From Huntiella abstrusa (lineage: Eukaryota; Ascomycota; Sordariomycetes; Microascales; Ceratocystidaceae), in assembly GCA_025685495.1 (NCBI GenBank), contig JAJNMT010000018.1, positions 62,001 to 126,000 on the forward strand: 64,000 nucleotides of DNA. The letters are read 5' to 3'. How positions within the stretch are numbered: position 1 is the stretch's first letter; each line of letters begins with the position of its first letter. A program made the translations under genes and the position numbers. The notes under the pieces were generated by a model. That model did not search any database. It was not told the DNA's origin and worked only from the letters and a program-made list of their open reading frames with translations. Shown here piece by piece: positions 33,739-45,151 of this stretch.

Positions 33739-35832
33739 ATGGACGGCAACAATAATAGCCGTCTTCACCTTAACTTTGGCAACAACAACGAGCGCCTGGC
33801 CGCGCCCGATCGTGCCTACCCGACTACTCCTTCAACTTTCCCCCAGCCTGTCTACGCCGCCAATGGCCAAAATGGTGGACAACAGCCCGCCGCTCTTCAC
33901 CCCAACAGCCAGGCTTATGGTACTCCCGGCCAGAACGGATACTTCCAGGGACAGTATGCCGGTGGCGGTGGCCAGTACCAGCAAGGTGCCTCGGGAAATG
34001 TAGACTACCAAAATTCCGGCTACCCGCAGCGCAGTAACACCCCCGGTAACGACCCCAACGGCGGACTTGCCCAGCAGTTCTCTCAGCTCGGTGCTGCCGC
34101 TAGCTCTCGTCAGGCTGCTTACTCGAGCAGTGGCCGGAGCGCTTCTCGTCCCCGCACTGCCGGTGGTAATGGACAACCAGCTTACTCGGCACACAATGCC
34201 CCGCCTATTCCCACTAACCGTACCCCGCTCCAGGGTGGTGGCGCCGACTTCCAGCCTGCCCCCCAGCGCAACCCCGAACTCTACGGTTCCAATGCCAACA
34301 ACAACCAGCGCAAGTGCACCCAGCTTGCTGCTGACTTCTTCAAGGATAGCGTCAAGCGCGCCCGTGAACGTAACCAGAGGTAAGAAGATATCGCCTGCTT
34401 TGTGCCCTGTTGTGTTTGCACCCGCAAACTCCCTCGATTTCTGTGTCACGTACATACTAACCCGTCATTTTGCGTTTCACAGACAGAGTGAAATTGAGCA
34501 GAAGCTCTCCGATCCCAGCCAAAGCAGCACTCGCCGTGAACAGCTGTGGTCGACTCATGGCCGTAAGGAGGGTCAGTACCTGCGCTTCCTGCGCACCAAG
34601 GATAAGCCGGAAAACTACAACACAATTAAGATTATTGGAAAGGGTGCTTTCGGTGAGGTTAAGCTGGTGCAGAAGAAGGCCGACAACAAGGTGTATGCCA
34701 TGAAGTCGCTTATCAAGACGGAAATGTTTCGCAAGGAACAGTTGGCTCACGTCCGTGCCGAAAGAGATATTCTTGCCGAATCGGACAGTCCTTGGGTCGT
34801 TAAGCTGTTCACTACCTTCCAGGATGCCAACTTCCTTTACATGCTTATGGAGTTCTTGCCTGGTGGTGATCTGATGACCATGCTCATCAAGTACGAAATC
34901 TTCTCTGAGGATATCACCAGATTCTACATTGCCGAGATTGTATTAGCCATTGAAGCCGTTCATAACTTGCACTTTATCCACAGAGATATCAAGCCTGATA
35001 ACATTCTCTTGGATCGTGGTGGTCACGTCAAACTTACCGATTTCGGTCTATCCACTGGTTTCCAGCGTCTTCACGACAACAATTACTATCAACAGCTGCT
35101 TCAGGGCCGCTCTACCCGCCCCAGGGGAGACCGTACTTCGGTCGCTCTTGACCAGATCAACCTTACCGTCAGCAACCGTTCGCAGATTAATGATTGGAGA
35201 CGATCCAGACGTCTCATGGCTTACTCGACTGTTGGTACGCCGGATTACATTGCGCCTGAGATTTTCACTGGTGGCGGTTACTCGTTTGACTGCGATTGGT
35301 GGTCGTTGGGTACCATTATGTTCGAGTGCTTGGTTGGTTGGCCGCCGTTCTGCGCTGAGGACAGCCATGACACTTACAGAAAGATTGTCAACTGGAGACA
35401 AACGCTGTACTTCCCTGATGACATTACTCTGGGTCAAGAGGCCGAGAATCTCATTAGAAGGTATGTTAATTGGTTGTTTTTGTCGTAGGCTCATGTACTA
35501 ACTGATTTTCTAGCTTGATTTGTAACACTGAGAACCGTCTAGGTCGTGGTGGTGCGCACGAAATCAAGAGTCACGCTTTCTTCCGTGGTGTTGAATTTGA
35601 CCAGCTTCGTCGGATACGCGCTCCCTTTGAGCCCCGTCTTACCTCGGCCATTGACACCACATACTTCCCCATTGACGAGATTGACCAGACTGATAACGCC
35701 ACTCTTCTGCGTGCCCAGGCTCTCCAGGCTACTCGCTCGGGTGCTCCGGCGCCGGCTACAGAGGAGTCTCCAGAGATGAGTCTGCCATTCATCGGTTACA
35801 CCTTTAAGCGTTTCGATAACAACTTCCGCTGA
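33739..35832 (+). CDS. COT1: NDR/LATS-family kinase COT1 (Cbk1/Orb6 orthologue)
   Basis: Three exons: 33739-34379, 34483-35460 and 35514-35832 (introns 103 and 53 nt), encoding 645 residues. The N-terminal 190 residues are Gln/Asn/Gly/Pro-rich. A basic helical region with KCTQLAADFFKDSVKRARERNQR spans the first intron and is the Mob-binding NTR of NDR kinases. The kinase domain has GKGAFGEV near 266-273, HRDIKPDN near 380, DFG near 400-402, and the NDR-specific insert ending RRSRRLMAYSTVGTPDYIAPE with the activation-loop serine. The AGC C-terminal tail ends in the hydrophobic motif FIGYTFKRF. COT1/Cbk1 with Mob2 controls polar growth and hyphal elongation and phosphorylates the RNA-binding protein Ssd1. 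Confidence 0.97.
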
Positions 35833-36228
35833 GCTTTTTTCAGTCATGGGTGTGGTGAATGGGTGCTTTAAAGATACCAGTTACAAGACTTACATGAGGG
35901 AGTAATGTTATAATTATATCATGTGGGCTAAATGTTTGAAGGGACAGCGAAGCGACAGGGTCGTGGTCGTGGTAGGGGATTTCTTTCTTCTTTTTGTTAG
36001 ATATTGGTTAGACTGGGTGGACATACACAAGATATGGACGCGGAGATGGAGATATTGGAATACAAAGTTGGATTCGTCAAATTATAACAAGGTCCCTCGA
36101 TACACAACTATAACCTCAGATGAATGTTTCCCAAACCATAAACGCCAAACCAATAAAGCAACCTGGTGAGCTCCGCCAGTAATCCTGTCACGTGCTCAAT
36201 TCTGATATCATTCCAATTTCCTCTTCCT
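35833..36228. other. Intergenic, COT1 / PRP11 3' ends
   Basis: A 396-bp gap between convergent stop codons. No gene seen. Confidence 0.5.
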
Positions 36229-36954
36229 CTACCGATTGGCAACACCTGGCGCCGCACCAAACCGCTCTTCACGCTCAGTCGTGAACATGATTTGTACCCA
36301 ATACTCCTTCGAATCGGGGTCCCAAAAGGCAAACTGTCTGTCATCCTTACGATCCAACTCCCGCGCCGGAATCTTAAATCCCACCGTCTCATATGGCTCC
36401 GCCGCTACAAGTAAATACTGGAAATTCTTATCCGGCTCCTCCACATGCTGCGTAAACGCATTCATCACCTGCCACTTCGGCTGTGTCTCCGCCGGCGCAT
36501 CAGGGTATTGTAGTTGGAAAAGTAATCCATGCTGCTTTGTCAACGGGTCGCGGATCTTAGTCACTTTATACCCCGGCCGTCCAATCTTCACCGCATTCTT
36601 CTTAACACCCGCCGCTCCCGACAAAGCCATCGGGAGCCCTGTTAGCGGGTCAATCTCGGCATCGCGGGCACTTCTACCCTCCTTCTGCTCGCGGGCGGCG
36701 CGGCGCGCGAGGTTCGTTTGGTGCTTTTTGCCCTGGGTGTGGGCGAGGTAGGACCCGTCGTTTTGGTGGACGGTGAGACAGAGTCGGCATTCGAAGGAGC
36801 CGATGTGGTTGCGGAAGAAGTAGGGGTCTTTGTCGAGGGAGATGGTTTCGAGGGCGAGTTTGCGGAGACGTTCGCGGCGGTCGGCGTTGGTGGCGCTGTA
36901 GGAGGCGACGCCGCCGCCGCCGAATTTGGAGCCCGCGCGGTTTTGGTAGTCCAT
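36229..36954 (-). CDS. PRP11: Splicing factor 3A subunit 2 (SF3a66/Prp11)
   Basis: A single exon of 241 residues starting MDYQNRAGSKFGGGGVAS, the invariant SF3A2 N-terminus. A matrin-type C2H2 zinc finger lies at about 54-79 (CRLC...HQNDGSYLAHTQGKKH). LARRAAREQKEG follows, and then the SF3A2-specific domain (KIGRPGYKVTKIRDP, GLLFQLQYPDA, FQYLLVAAEPYETVGFKIP, FWDPDSKEYWVQI). The protein ends soon after this domain, as in yeast, without the Pro-rich tail of animals. It is part of SF3a in the U2 snRNP and is needed for stable branch-site binding. Confidence 0.96.
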   Translation of the reverse strand: MDYQNRAGSKFGGGGVASYSATNADRRERLRKLALETISLDKDPYFFRNHIGSFECRLCLTVHQNDGSYLAHTQGKKHQTNLARRAAREQKEGRSARDAEIDPLTGLPMALSGAAGVKKNAVKIGRPGYKVTKIRDPLTKQHGLLFQLQYPDAPAETQPKWQVMNAFTQHVEEPDKNFQYLLVAAEPYETVGFKIPARELDRKDDRQFAFWDPDSKEYWVQIMFTTEREERFGAAPGVANR

Positions 36955-37670
36955 TTTGGGGGGGATCGGAGAGATTGATGAGCGGGTGGGTTGCGCTTTT
37001 GGTGATGTTGTTGCGAGGCTGTGGAAAATTCCAGGCGCATAGCCTTGCGACGGTGGTGCGAGTGGGCAGCTGTTGTCAGCTGTCGGTACAGTGTGTGTAG
37101 TGTGTTGTAGCTATCCGCACCGTATGCTCGCACTGTGAGTTTGGCGAAGTAACCCTTGACCCTGCCGTTGACCAAAGCTCACCCCAAACAAACAGACCTC
37201 TTATCTTCCAGATTAACCTGCTACTCATAGACACTTAAAACCTCGAGCTCCCACCCCCCGAAATCAATCTGATCCTACCCAGCCATCAGATGACTTGTCC
37301 GTCCTACATCAGCTGAGACGCTCCTTGCGCGCCCTCAAGACACCTACGAGCCTATCAATACAGAGGACTCCTAATTCTCCTGAACCTCACGTCTGCCCTG
37401 AGGCCTTTGTAACATGTCCCTATCGACATATCAGGAAGGGGAGGAGGTCTATGGACGCGGCGGATGGGTGTATCATGAGGTATGGCGGATTTGGCCGGAT
37501 GAAACGTGCGTGCGTAGTTGGTAGATTTTTATCGGGGTTTGAATCAGTGTGGGTGGAACATGGTTTAGACTACAGCCACTTTATTCACTTGATCGTCAAA
37601 ACTATCACCTTTCCACCTCCCGATATATCAACCGCTATATCCATAACATCGTCATATTCAAACCACCATA
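36955..37670. promoter_or_regulatory. Divergent intergenic region, PRP11 / SLATT-type gene
   Basis: A 716-bp gap. Frames here lack domain support and merely overlap the next gene. It should hold both promoters. Confidence 0.5.
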
Positions 37671-38408
37671 ATGTCCAACGAACCCATCACCGAACGCACC
37701 CCACTCAAATCCTCCATGGCACCAAGCCCTTCTTCCCCGTCCATCTCCGCCCTCGCAGCCCCCCCTCCGACCCCGCAACCCCCAATTCTCCCCCCCCTCT
37801 CCGAAAACTCCTCGCCCACCTCCATCGCTACAAACCTAACCATGTACCGAACCGCCCTCGGAATCAACCCCCATCTCCCGCCCAACGAAACCTGCAACGT
37901 CGACCAATGCCGCCGCAAAGCAACCGGCATCTACAAAATCGTCACCTCCACAAGCCTCCGCCGCTCCCGCCAACTCGCCACCGTCAAAGCCCTCATAAAC
38001 CTCTGCCACGTCGCGCAAATCATCTTCGGCGCAGTCCTTACAGCGCTAGGTCCTAACGCAGCTAAACATGCCCTCGTAATCACCGTTCTTGGCGCCGCGA
38101 ATACCACGCTTGCTGGTATCTTGGCTCTAGTCAATGGACAGGGTCTTCCGGAACGACTATGTCGGGAACAGGTGGAATTTAGAAAGACACAGGACTGGAT
38201 TGAAGAGACCGAGGCCCTTCTTGCTGCGGGTCTGGTGGGTAAAACTCGCTTGGAAGCAGGCGAATTGATAGCCACGGCCTTTGAAATGTTCAATCATGCT
38301 CGGAACTTACAAGATATCGGCGCCGTCAAGGCAACCGTCTCCGTCCCTAGAGACGGCGAACAAGCTACCCTTCCCATCTCCGCTACTGGCCGTCTCTCAC
38401 ACGTGTAA
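37671..38408 (+). CDS. SLATT-type fungal protein with two membrane helices
   Basis: A single exon of 245 residues. The N-terminal 50 residues are Pro/Ser-rich. Then TMYRTALGIN and CRRKATGIYKIVTSTSLRRSRQL lead into a first helix at about 104-126 and a second at about 133-154. An invariant-looking GQGLPERL follows, then a charged amphipathic helix (REQVEFRKTQDWIEETEALL). This order matches the fungal SLATT family (SMODS and SLOG-associating two-helix effector domain), including the GxxT/LG spacing between helices and the GLP turn. Bacterial SLATT proteins are predicted pore-forming effectors in nucleotide-signalling defence systems. The role of the fungal forms is not established, and no partner gene (nucleotide cyclase, SLOG or NLR) is adjacent here. 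The family call is from memory of the pattern. Confidence 0.75.
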   Translation: MSNEPITERTPLKSSMAPSPSSPSISALAAPPPTPQPPILPPLSENSSPTSIATNLTMYRTALGINPHLPPNETCNVDQCRRKATGIYKIVTSTSLRRSRQLATVKALINLCHVAQIIFGAVLTALGPNAAKHALVITVLGAANTTLAGILALVNGQGLPERLCREQVEFRKTQDWIEETEALLAAGLVGKTRLEAGELIATAFEMFNHARNLQDIGAVKATVSVPRDGEQATLPISATGRLSHV

Positions 38409-38641
38409 TCGGCATTAGCGAGTTCCCCTGTTGTAAGACAGGAAGTTATAGTGTGGTTGTGTGTTACCCGACTAAGGCAACTTAGACAGGATAAGCAGAG
38501 GAGTTGCCCGGTTGGTTACTTGGGTTATCGGGATTACATAAGCGGGACTACTGGGTTGGGAAAGTACAATAATAAGAACAAAAAAAAGTTACACTGACGA
38601 TTTTTAAAGAGATTTTGGGAAAGTGTGAGTCATTGGGGTGG

Positions 38642-38647
38642 AAAAAA
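38642..38647 (-). terminator. RNA polymerase III terminator of the iMet tRNA
   Basis: Six consecutive T residues on the minus strand, 10 nt after the tRNA 3' end. Confidence 0.75.
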
Positions 38648-38657
38648 GAAAGGAAGA

Positions 38658-38729
38658 TAGCAACGCCTCGTTTCGATCGAGGGACCTCCGGGTTATGAGC
38701 CCGGCGCGCTTCCACTGCGCCACGTTGCT
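38658..38729 (-). tRNA. Initiator tRNA-Met (anticodon CAT)
   Basis: A 72-nt cloverleaf on the minus strand without an intron. The acceptor stem AGCAACG/CGTTGCT is fully paired, the D arm is GCGC/GCGC, and the anticodon stem CCGGG/CCCGG encloses CTCATAA. The T arm is CCTCG-ATCGAAA-CGAGG. An A1-U72 pair, three G-C pairs in the anticodon stem and A54/A60 in place of TpsiC mark it as a eukaryotic initiator rather than an elongator. It delivers the first methionine with eIF2. A discriminator A is present, and T6 follows. Confidence 0.97.
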
Positions 38730-39319
38730 GGTTCTTGTGATTGTTGGAGGTGGACAATGTTAACTAGTTTATGAATGAAGTGGGTTTTCCGGGATGGTGG
38801 TGGGGGGGGGAGGATCTGGTGACTTGGGATATGCTTGAGGTGGGAGAAAGAACCAGAGGGTGTTGGGTTCACCTTGGTAGTGCCATTGTTACTTTGTCTA
38901 CTCAAATAAAGACTACAATCTACAAGTGAAGCATTTGTAAATCTCATGATGGATGTCGTAATAATAACCCTAGCTCATTAAGACCACATCAGGGTTACCG
39001 CTTGCGACGACCCACGTCAAGGCTGCAGTGAGCTGAGGTAATCGTTAGCATGGGTTAGGAGCTAGGTCACGGTAGACAGCTACATCATCGGGAGTAGTCG
39101 TGCACAGTCAGCCTCGCTAGGTCTACAACACCACCAAATCACTTATAACACGATTGTACTAGATCTGGGAGATCTAGACTAATTATTTGGAATCCCTAAA
39201 CTAATTTATTTTTCAATTGTTTCTCAACATTGACAGGCTTAACGACCCGGCCGTTCACCAACACACTCGCGACCCCTCCATCAACCTAACCCACTACCGA
39301 CAACCCCACTACATAAACA
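38730..39319. other. Intergenic, tRNA-iMet / RPT4
   Basis: A 590-bp gap holding the RPT4 promoter. The only structure I see is the hairpin at 39159-39177. Confidence 0.5.
39159..39177. repeat. Perfect 8-bp inverted repeat with 3-nt loop
   Basis: CTAGATCT-GGG-AGATCTAG, centred about 150 bp upstream of the RPT4 start codon. It could be a dimeric regulator site or a chance palindrome. Confidence 0.5.
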
Positions 39320-40669
39320 ATGTCCGACTCGGAACGGGAAGACGCGCTCAATGCGTACCGCGCAAAGCTTATTGAGTCCCGGGGATGGGAGGCGAAGCTC
39401 AAGAACCTCCGTCTGGAGATCAAGGACATGGTCAAGGAGTACAACCGGACGGAGGATAGCATTAAGGCCCTGCAGAGTGTTGGTCAGATCATTGGTGAAG
39501 TCCTCAAGCAGTTGGATGATGAGAGATGTAAGTGGGGGAGTTGACTGTTATATACAAGGCCAATTGCTAACATAGACTGTCTATAGTCATCGTCAAGGCC
39601 TCCTCCGGTCCCAGATACGTTGTTGGGTGCAGATCCAAGGTCGACAAGACTAAGCTTAAGCAGGGCACTCGTGTGGCTCTCGACATGACTACTCTCACCA
39701 TCATGCGCATGCTTCCCCGTGAAGTCGATCCTCTCGTTTACAACATGTCCCTGGAGGACCCCGGCCAGGTCAGCTTTGCTGGTATTGGTGGTTTGAACGA
39801 TCAGATTCGTGAGCTGCGTGAGGTCATTGAACTGCCATTGAAGAACCCCGAGCTCTTCATCAGAGTCGGTATTAAGCCACCGAAGGGTGTGTTATTGTAC
39901 GGTCCTCCAGGTACCGGAAAGACCCTTTTGGCTAGAGCAGTGGCGAGTAGTCTGGAGACCAACTTCTTGAAGGGTAAGACATTTCTGCTGTGTAGTACAG
40001 ACCAAGATAAACTAACTCTATTTAGTCGTTTCTTCGGCTATTGTCGACAAGTACATTGGTGAATCGGCCCGTCTTATCCGTGAAATGTTTGGATATGCCA
40101 GAGAACACGAGCCGTGTATCATCTTCATGGACGAAATCGATGCCATTGGTGGTCGTCGTTTCTCAGAAGGTACCAGTGCTGATCGTGAGATTCAGCGTAC
40201 ACTAATGGAGCTGTTGAACCAGCTTGACGGTTTCGATTACTTGGGCAAGACCAAGATCATCATGGCCACCAACAGACCGGATACTTTAGATCCTGCGCTT
40301 TTGCGTGCTGGTCGTCTAGACCGTAAGATTGAGATTGCTCTTCCCAATGAGGTTGGCCGGTTGGAGATTCTCAAGATTCACTCAGCTAGTGTAGTGATTG
40401 ATGGCGAGATTGACTTTGAGAGTGTCGTCAAGATGAGTGACGGGTTGAACGGTGCTGATTTGCGCAACGTGGTAACAGAGGCGTAAGTCTGACGTGACGG
40501 TGTGACGAGAAGTAAGATTCACATGCTAACTTTTTTTTCTACGTTTAGGGGTCTCTTTGCACTCAAGGCAGACCGTGAAGCTATCCAGCAAGACGATTTT
40601 GCACGTGCTGTTCGTAAGGTTGCTGAAGCGAAGAAGCTGGAGGGTAAGCTGGAGTACCAGAAGCTGTAA
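39320..40669 (+). CDS. RPT4: 26S proteasome regulatory ATPase Rpt4
   Basis: Four exons: 39320-39527, 39587-39973, 40026-40482 and 40549-40669, encoding 390 residues. A coiled coil (about 20-65) precedes the OB domain (SSGPRYVVGCRSKVDKTKL). The AAA domain shows Walker A GPPGTGKT at 175-182, Walker B FMDEIDAIG near 232-240, and the SRH with RAGRLDRKIEI. The sequence MLPREVDPLVYNMS and the C-terminus EGKLEYQKL, lacking an HbYX motif, identify Rpt4 (PSMC6) among the six paralogues. It helps unfold and feed substrates into the 20S core. PRE4 in the same window encodes a core subunit. Confidence 0.97.
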
Positions 40670-43600
40670 GCTACGTGTGGGATTGGATAGTTTTGGGCGG
40701 GGTATTGGTTGTTGTTTAGAGCATCATAGCATTTGTTTTGTTACCGAGTCTTACTTGCCAGTGAATGTGTGAGATGAGGATTTAAGTGGCGTTACTACGG
40801 GCGTTTGAGGTTGTCATGTTGGGGCACTTGATGGGTTGCTTATGTTTCCGAGCCAATGGACTGTCCCCGATGGTGTCATGGGTATTATGTAGGCTGGAAA
40901 TCTCGGAGGAAACTAGCCGATGATATTTGATATGTTTTTGTACTTGAAAGGGATGGAAGTCTCAGAGGCTGTGTCTGAGGGCATTCATAGGGGAAGTAGT
41001 GCAGAAGGCTGGTATACAGCATGGATCTTATCTGAATGTTCGTATGCACGGAAGTGCTTTGAGCTAAACAATGGCCCTGCTGATGTCATTGATAACTTGA
41101 CCATGGTCGATGACATGCACATACGCATGTAGTTTAGCTCACGCCCTTAACACGACGTTTTCTCATCATGGAGAGAGGCCTGTCAAAATCACGGTAGATA
41201 CCAGGTTAGGTCAGTATCCAAGAATAGAAACTATAATGGAGAATGGAGTTAACCTAGCCTGAAAGGGAGTGGCTCTGTCGCCACATTGGTGGAATTAACG
41301 GGAAAATCAACACAGCCTCGTCGTTCGCCTTTTTTTTTTATCTGTCATGTTGGTGCGGAATGAACAAACGAAGAAACGAGGCTCTAGGCTTCGGATCTCT
41401 TGCTTCTTTGGTTTCTGGCACGGTCTTTTTTTCCCCCGTCACCCGCCCGCCTCTTACACATGTTCTTGCCTGCGCCTTTTGGTGAGAATGCTTGTTTGGA
41501 AGCTGAGTTTATGGTTGATGATGATGATGGATGCAACCCTTATTGGAAACACGGGTAGGGGTTAACTCCACCTTGAAGGAAACTTTGTGTTTGGTTGTCA
41601 TGGTGAAAGGAGTTGGGAGAGAAGAGGGGCCGGCACGGAAGCTTTTGGGTGGTCTGTGGGGTGGATGGAAGGACATGACATCAGAGGGGATGCTCTTCTT
41701 TTTTGTTGTTTTCGGGGTTCTTTCTTGTTCCTGGATGGGATGGGTGGCTGAGTGGTGTGATTTCTGGGTTTAGTCGTGGGATTCTGGATTCTGGGATTCT
41801 TTAACTTGAACTACAAAGGTGCATTACCAGATGATAGTGTGGGTTTTGATAACTTGGTGAATCAGCTGGATCTTTATTCGTTCGTATGGATTCAGATCGT
41901 CTATAGTAGGAAAGCAAGGGTCCCTGACAAAGCTCTAGTACCACATCGTCACTGGTTTGCATAACCGGAAGGTTTGTACATACACAATCTGTCGACTTCT
42001 ATACGGGAGGACTCACTGATTAAACTAATCACATCCGTTTTTCTTACACTCATTTCTGTCGGTTGGGTTTCGGACGTGCCATATGAAACTAGCATTTATA
42101 TGTATGCAGCCACACCACTCTGCAGTAATGCCCAAAACTGTTTCATACAACTGTCGTCCGTCATTATGTCCCGGGTGTTATATATCCACTTACAATACCC
42201 TAACCAAACCCTACCCCGTATCATGAGAAAGAAGGAACACTAAGCTCAATTTTTGTCTTCCTCACCGACTTTGGTTAGTGATATTGTGTATAGAGTACCC
42301 CTTTTACGTTTTTTCTTGGTATTCATGTGGTGGCTGGCTGATGAAGCCGACCGCCAGTCTTGGTGTGTATACACAACGGCCCACACCACCGTCTTCATCT
42401 GCCGTGATCTGGTGCACCGCTGGAGCTACAAATTGCCAAGTCTCTGTCTGTCTGTCTTTGTGCATATTGGTTATTTGGCGGGGCAAGCGGCTGGACTAAC
42501 CTGGCAACCTTCTTTCGTCCTGGTACACCCTTAAGCCTCCCCCGCCTGCCGGGACATGTGTTTATGGTGTGTATGGCTATACATCCATACATGGAAGCAT
42601 ACAGAAGAAGTTGTCAGAGAACACATGGTCTTACTTTTCAATGTGAAAGGGTTGCTTAATCCATGGAATAGAGGGGCGGAGGAAGACCCACCGACTCGCG
42701 CCTTGTTATTTGGTGGGTCCTGCCGCCGCCGCACCGTTTTTACATGGTGTAGAGACAACCTAGGGAAACTTGTCTCACCATGTTGACTATAGACTGGTGA
42801 TGCACTACGGGAAACTTGGCTTATTGGCCGTTCGGGGTGGTTCAACCGGATGGATATGTCCTCTATTGTTGATGCACTGACTCCCATTGACAAACTTACA
42901 AGTTAATGATCGTCACTCCAGGGCGTAGTCAGTCAAAGTTAGGGCGTGTGAAACTCGACCTAAAGTCACAAAACACCATTGCATTGCCTCCCCCTGTTGT
43001 AGCATCAAGCCATCCATATATTGGTGTGTCTTTGTGATCCCCTCTTAGGCCAAAGTGAAAAGCTTGTCGTCATTCCGACTTGTCCGATTTGTCCCTACTG
43101 GAAACAATCTTAGGGCAAAAAATCCAGACGTAATTGCAAATGTCGTGTTTCGTAACCACATGCACTTGCTACTTTTGCGACATCATAGGACGACAAGCTT
43201 GGACTCGCGATCCTTTAGGGCGAAGATAGGGTTGGCACTTAGATGGAATACGAGCTCTTGGGAAAGGGAGCTAGACATTTTGAAGCCATTCCTGTTCTAT
43301 TCCTGTCGCTGACCAAGCGGGCCTTTGTGATCCCTCTGGGAAGTTCTCGTTGATTTTTAGACCTTCCATGGAGGGACATAATTAGAAAGAAAAACAAACA
43401 GGGCGTCCCTGAACTGCGCCTTCTTCAGTGCCACCTTGACTAACGGTGGTCTATGTGGGCTCCACCCCGCTTTCTCCTCCACCCCAAAGACTTGCTAATT
43501 CTTGGGCCAAGTGGCACTTGTGCTTCTTGTGGTGGGTGGTGGTTGTTGCTGCTGCTGTTGGCCAGGGAGGTCAATTCAGCGAACGAGGGGGGGAGTAACC

Positions 43601-45151
43601 TAGATTTGCGGCTGGGGTCATGGACGAATACTATGGATATAATTTATTGATTATTTTATCAAGGGAGGGGCTACGGGGCCTTCAAGAAAGACGGGTGTTT
43701 ACATTCGCATACGGGTATAGTGGGTTTGGCAACTATGATGAGAACGGAGCCAACGAAACAAGGACTATGACGGAATCTTGTTCTGGGCGAATCTTGGTGG
43801 GGTGAAGGGATGAATGGCTGGGCTGATGGGCGTTTCTATATGGCTTTCCTAATACAACGCGGACTTGACAAACTTATGCGACAATGGAGACGTCTCCTCC
43901 TTCGATATTATTGGTGTACAGACAGTTATAAAGTGTCCATGTGTCTGAATGAATGAGATGGAGTAAAAGGGGCTTGGTACATACACAAGTATTCCGGTAC
44001 ATCCACCTTCTCCTTCGTCATTGTCGTCGTCAAGTATGGCAGCCACAACTCATATGTATTGCCACAATAGTTCGTATATGTGTACCACTTGATACAGTAG
44101 TCCTCCCTGATTTGGGTCATTGGCGTTGGCTCTTGAGGCGGGTTTTGGTGTTGGCTCCTTGGATCCATCAGCCCCTAGTTTATCGTTTTGGGCCTAACAG
44201 CTTACACCTTTTTGGATCCCCACTTCCTATGAGGCCAAGTCGCGCAAAAAAAAAAAACGGGCAACTGTGGTTTGTCCGGCCGTTCACTACAAAACAAAAC
44301 AACACTTGGCCAACCACCCAGCAGCTCACGAGCACGGCTTGTTAATGGCTCCGAAGCGAGGGGGACAAGCCACCATGGTCTCCCTCGACCCCTCCACGCC
44401 CCTCTTCTCGCTCGTTCTTGTCTCCTAGTACGCCCCAAAATAGCCGTTTAGCGCTATGCCCGTCCGCAGTAACATGTATCGACCCCCCCTTCCCTTCTAG
44501 TATCAACACGGCCACAAGATGCCCGGCGTGACAGGTTCAGAAGCCCTGTTCGTCAAGCTCTTAAGCTGTCTGCATGGTGCCCCTCCAACGGTTGTTGTCC
44601 CCTGTCGTGCATGTTATATGTAACCAGTTTGTTGTTTCCCGATTTATATATATATCACCGGAGTACCCCTCCCCGTTTCTGACTACTTCTTCTTGTCCGT
44701 CTCTTCATCATCCCATCGTCCTGTTCTTGTTTCTTTTATAGACTCGTCTCATACACTTCCGAATACTCTCATATATCCAGACAGCTTACCCAGTTGCTGT
44801 CCTAGTCCTTCCCAAAAAAGCTACACGCTCTGTTCGTCTCTGCACAAAAGCAGACCTTCTTTCCTTGTTGTGATACCCCCCTCCCCCCATTTCCGAAGCT
44901 CTTGCTCCTTGTTGCCTGCTTCCTTCCTTCCCTGCGACTTGCATACCCCACCCGGCCGTCTGAGCTCCTACTTCGTTCCCACCCAAGAATACGCTGAAGA
45001 AGCTCTCCTTTATTTCTCGTCACGTTATATTTCCCGCGATAGCCTTTTGTTCCCCGAGTCCGTCGCATTTTCTCGTTTCTTCTCTTCTTTTTTCTTATTT
45101 TGCATCTTTTGTCATTCGTTTTACCACCCTAACGCTTTCAGATAATTCGCA
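40670..45151. other. 4.5-kb gene desert upstream of GFA1
   Basis: No gene supported on either strand; all frames are short and without domains. It contains a TGTACATA site at 41975-41982 and, near the GFA1 end, a TATA-like run at 44643-44655 followed by about 500 bp of pyrimidine-rich sequence with no ATG that I can find (CCTTCCTT at 44922-44929). The distal part is unexplained. Confidence 0.5.
44643..44655 (+). promoter_or_regulatory. Candidate TATA box of GFA1
   Basis: TTTATATATATAT lies about 500 bp before the GFA1 start and directly precedes the pyrimidine-rich leader. GFA1 shows strong C-ending codon bias, as expected for a highly expressed gene with a TATA promoter. Confidence 0.4.

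Noticed and set aside
33336..34003. Apparent upstream frames in the COT1 leader
   Set aside because: They open with TTG or GTG; I find no ATG between about 33300 and the COT1 start.
37295..38056. 253-codon frame overlapping the SLATT-type gene
   Set aside because: Different frame from the recognisable protein; His/Pro-rich shadow of C-rich coding sequence.
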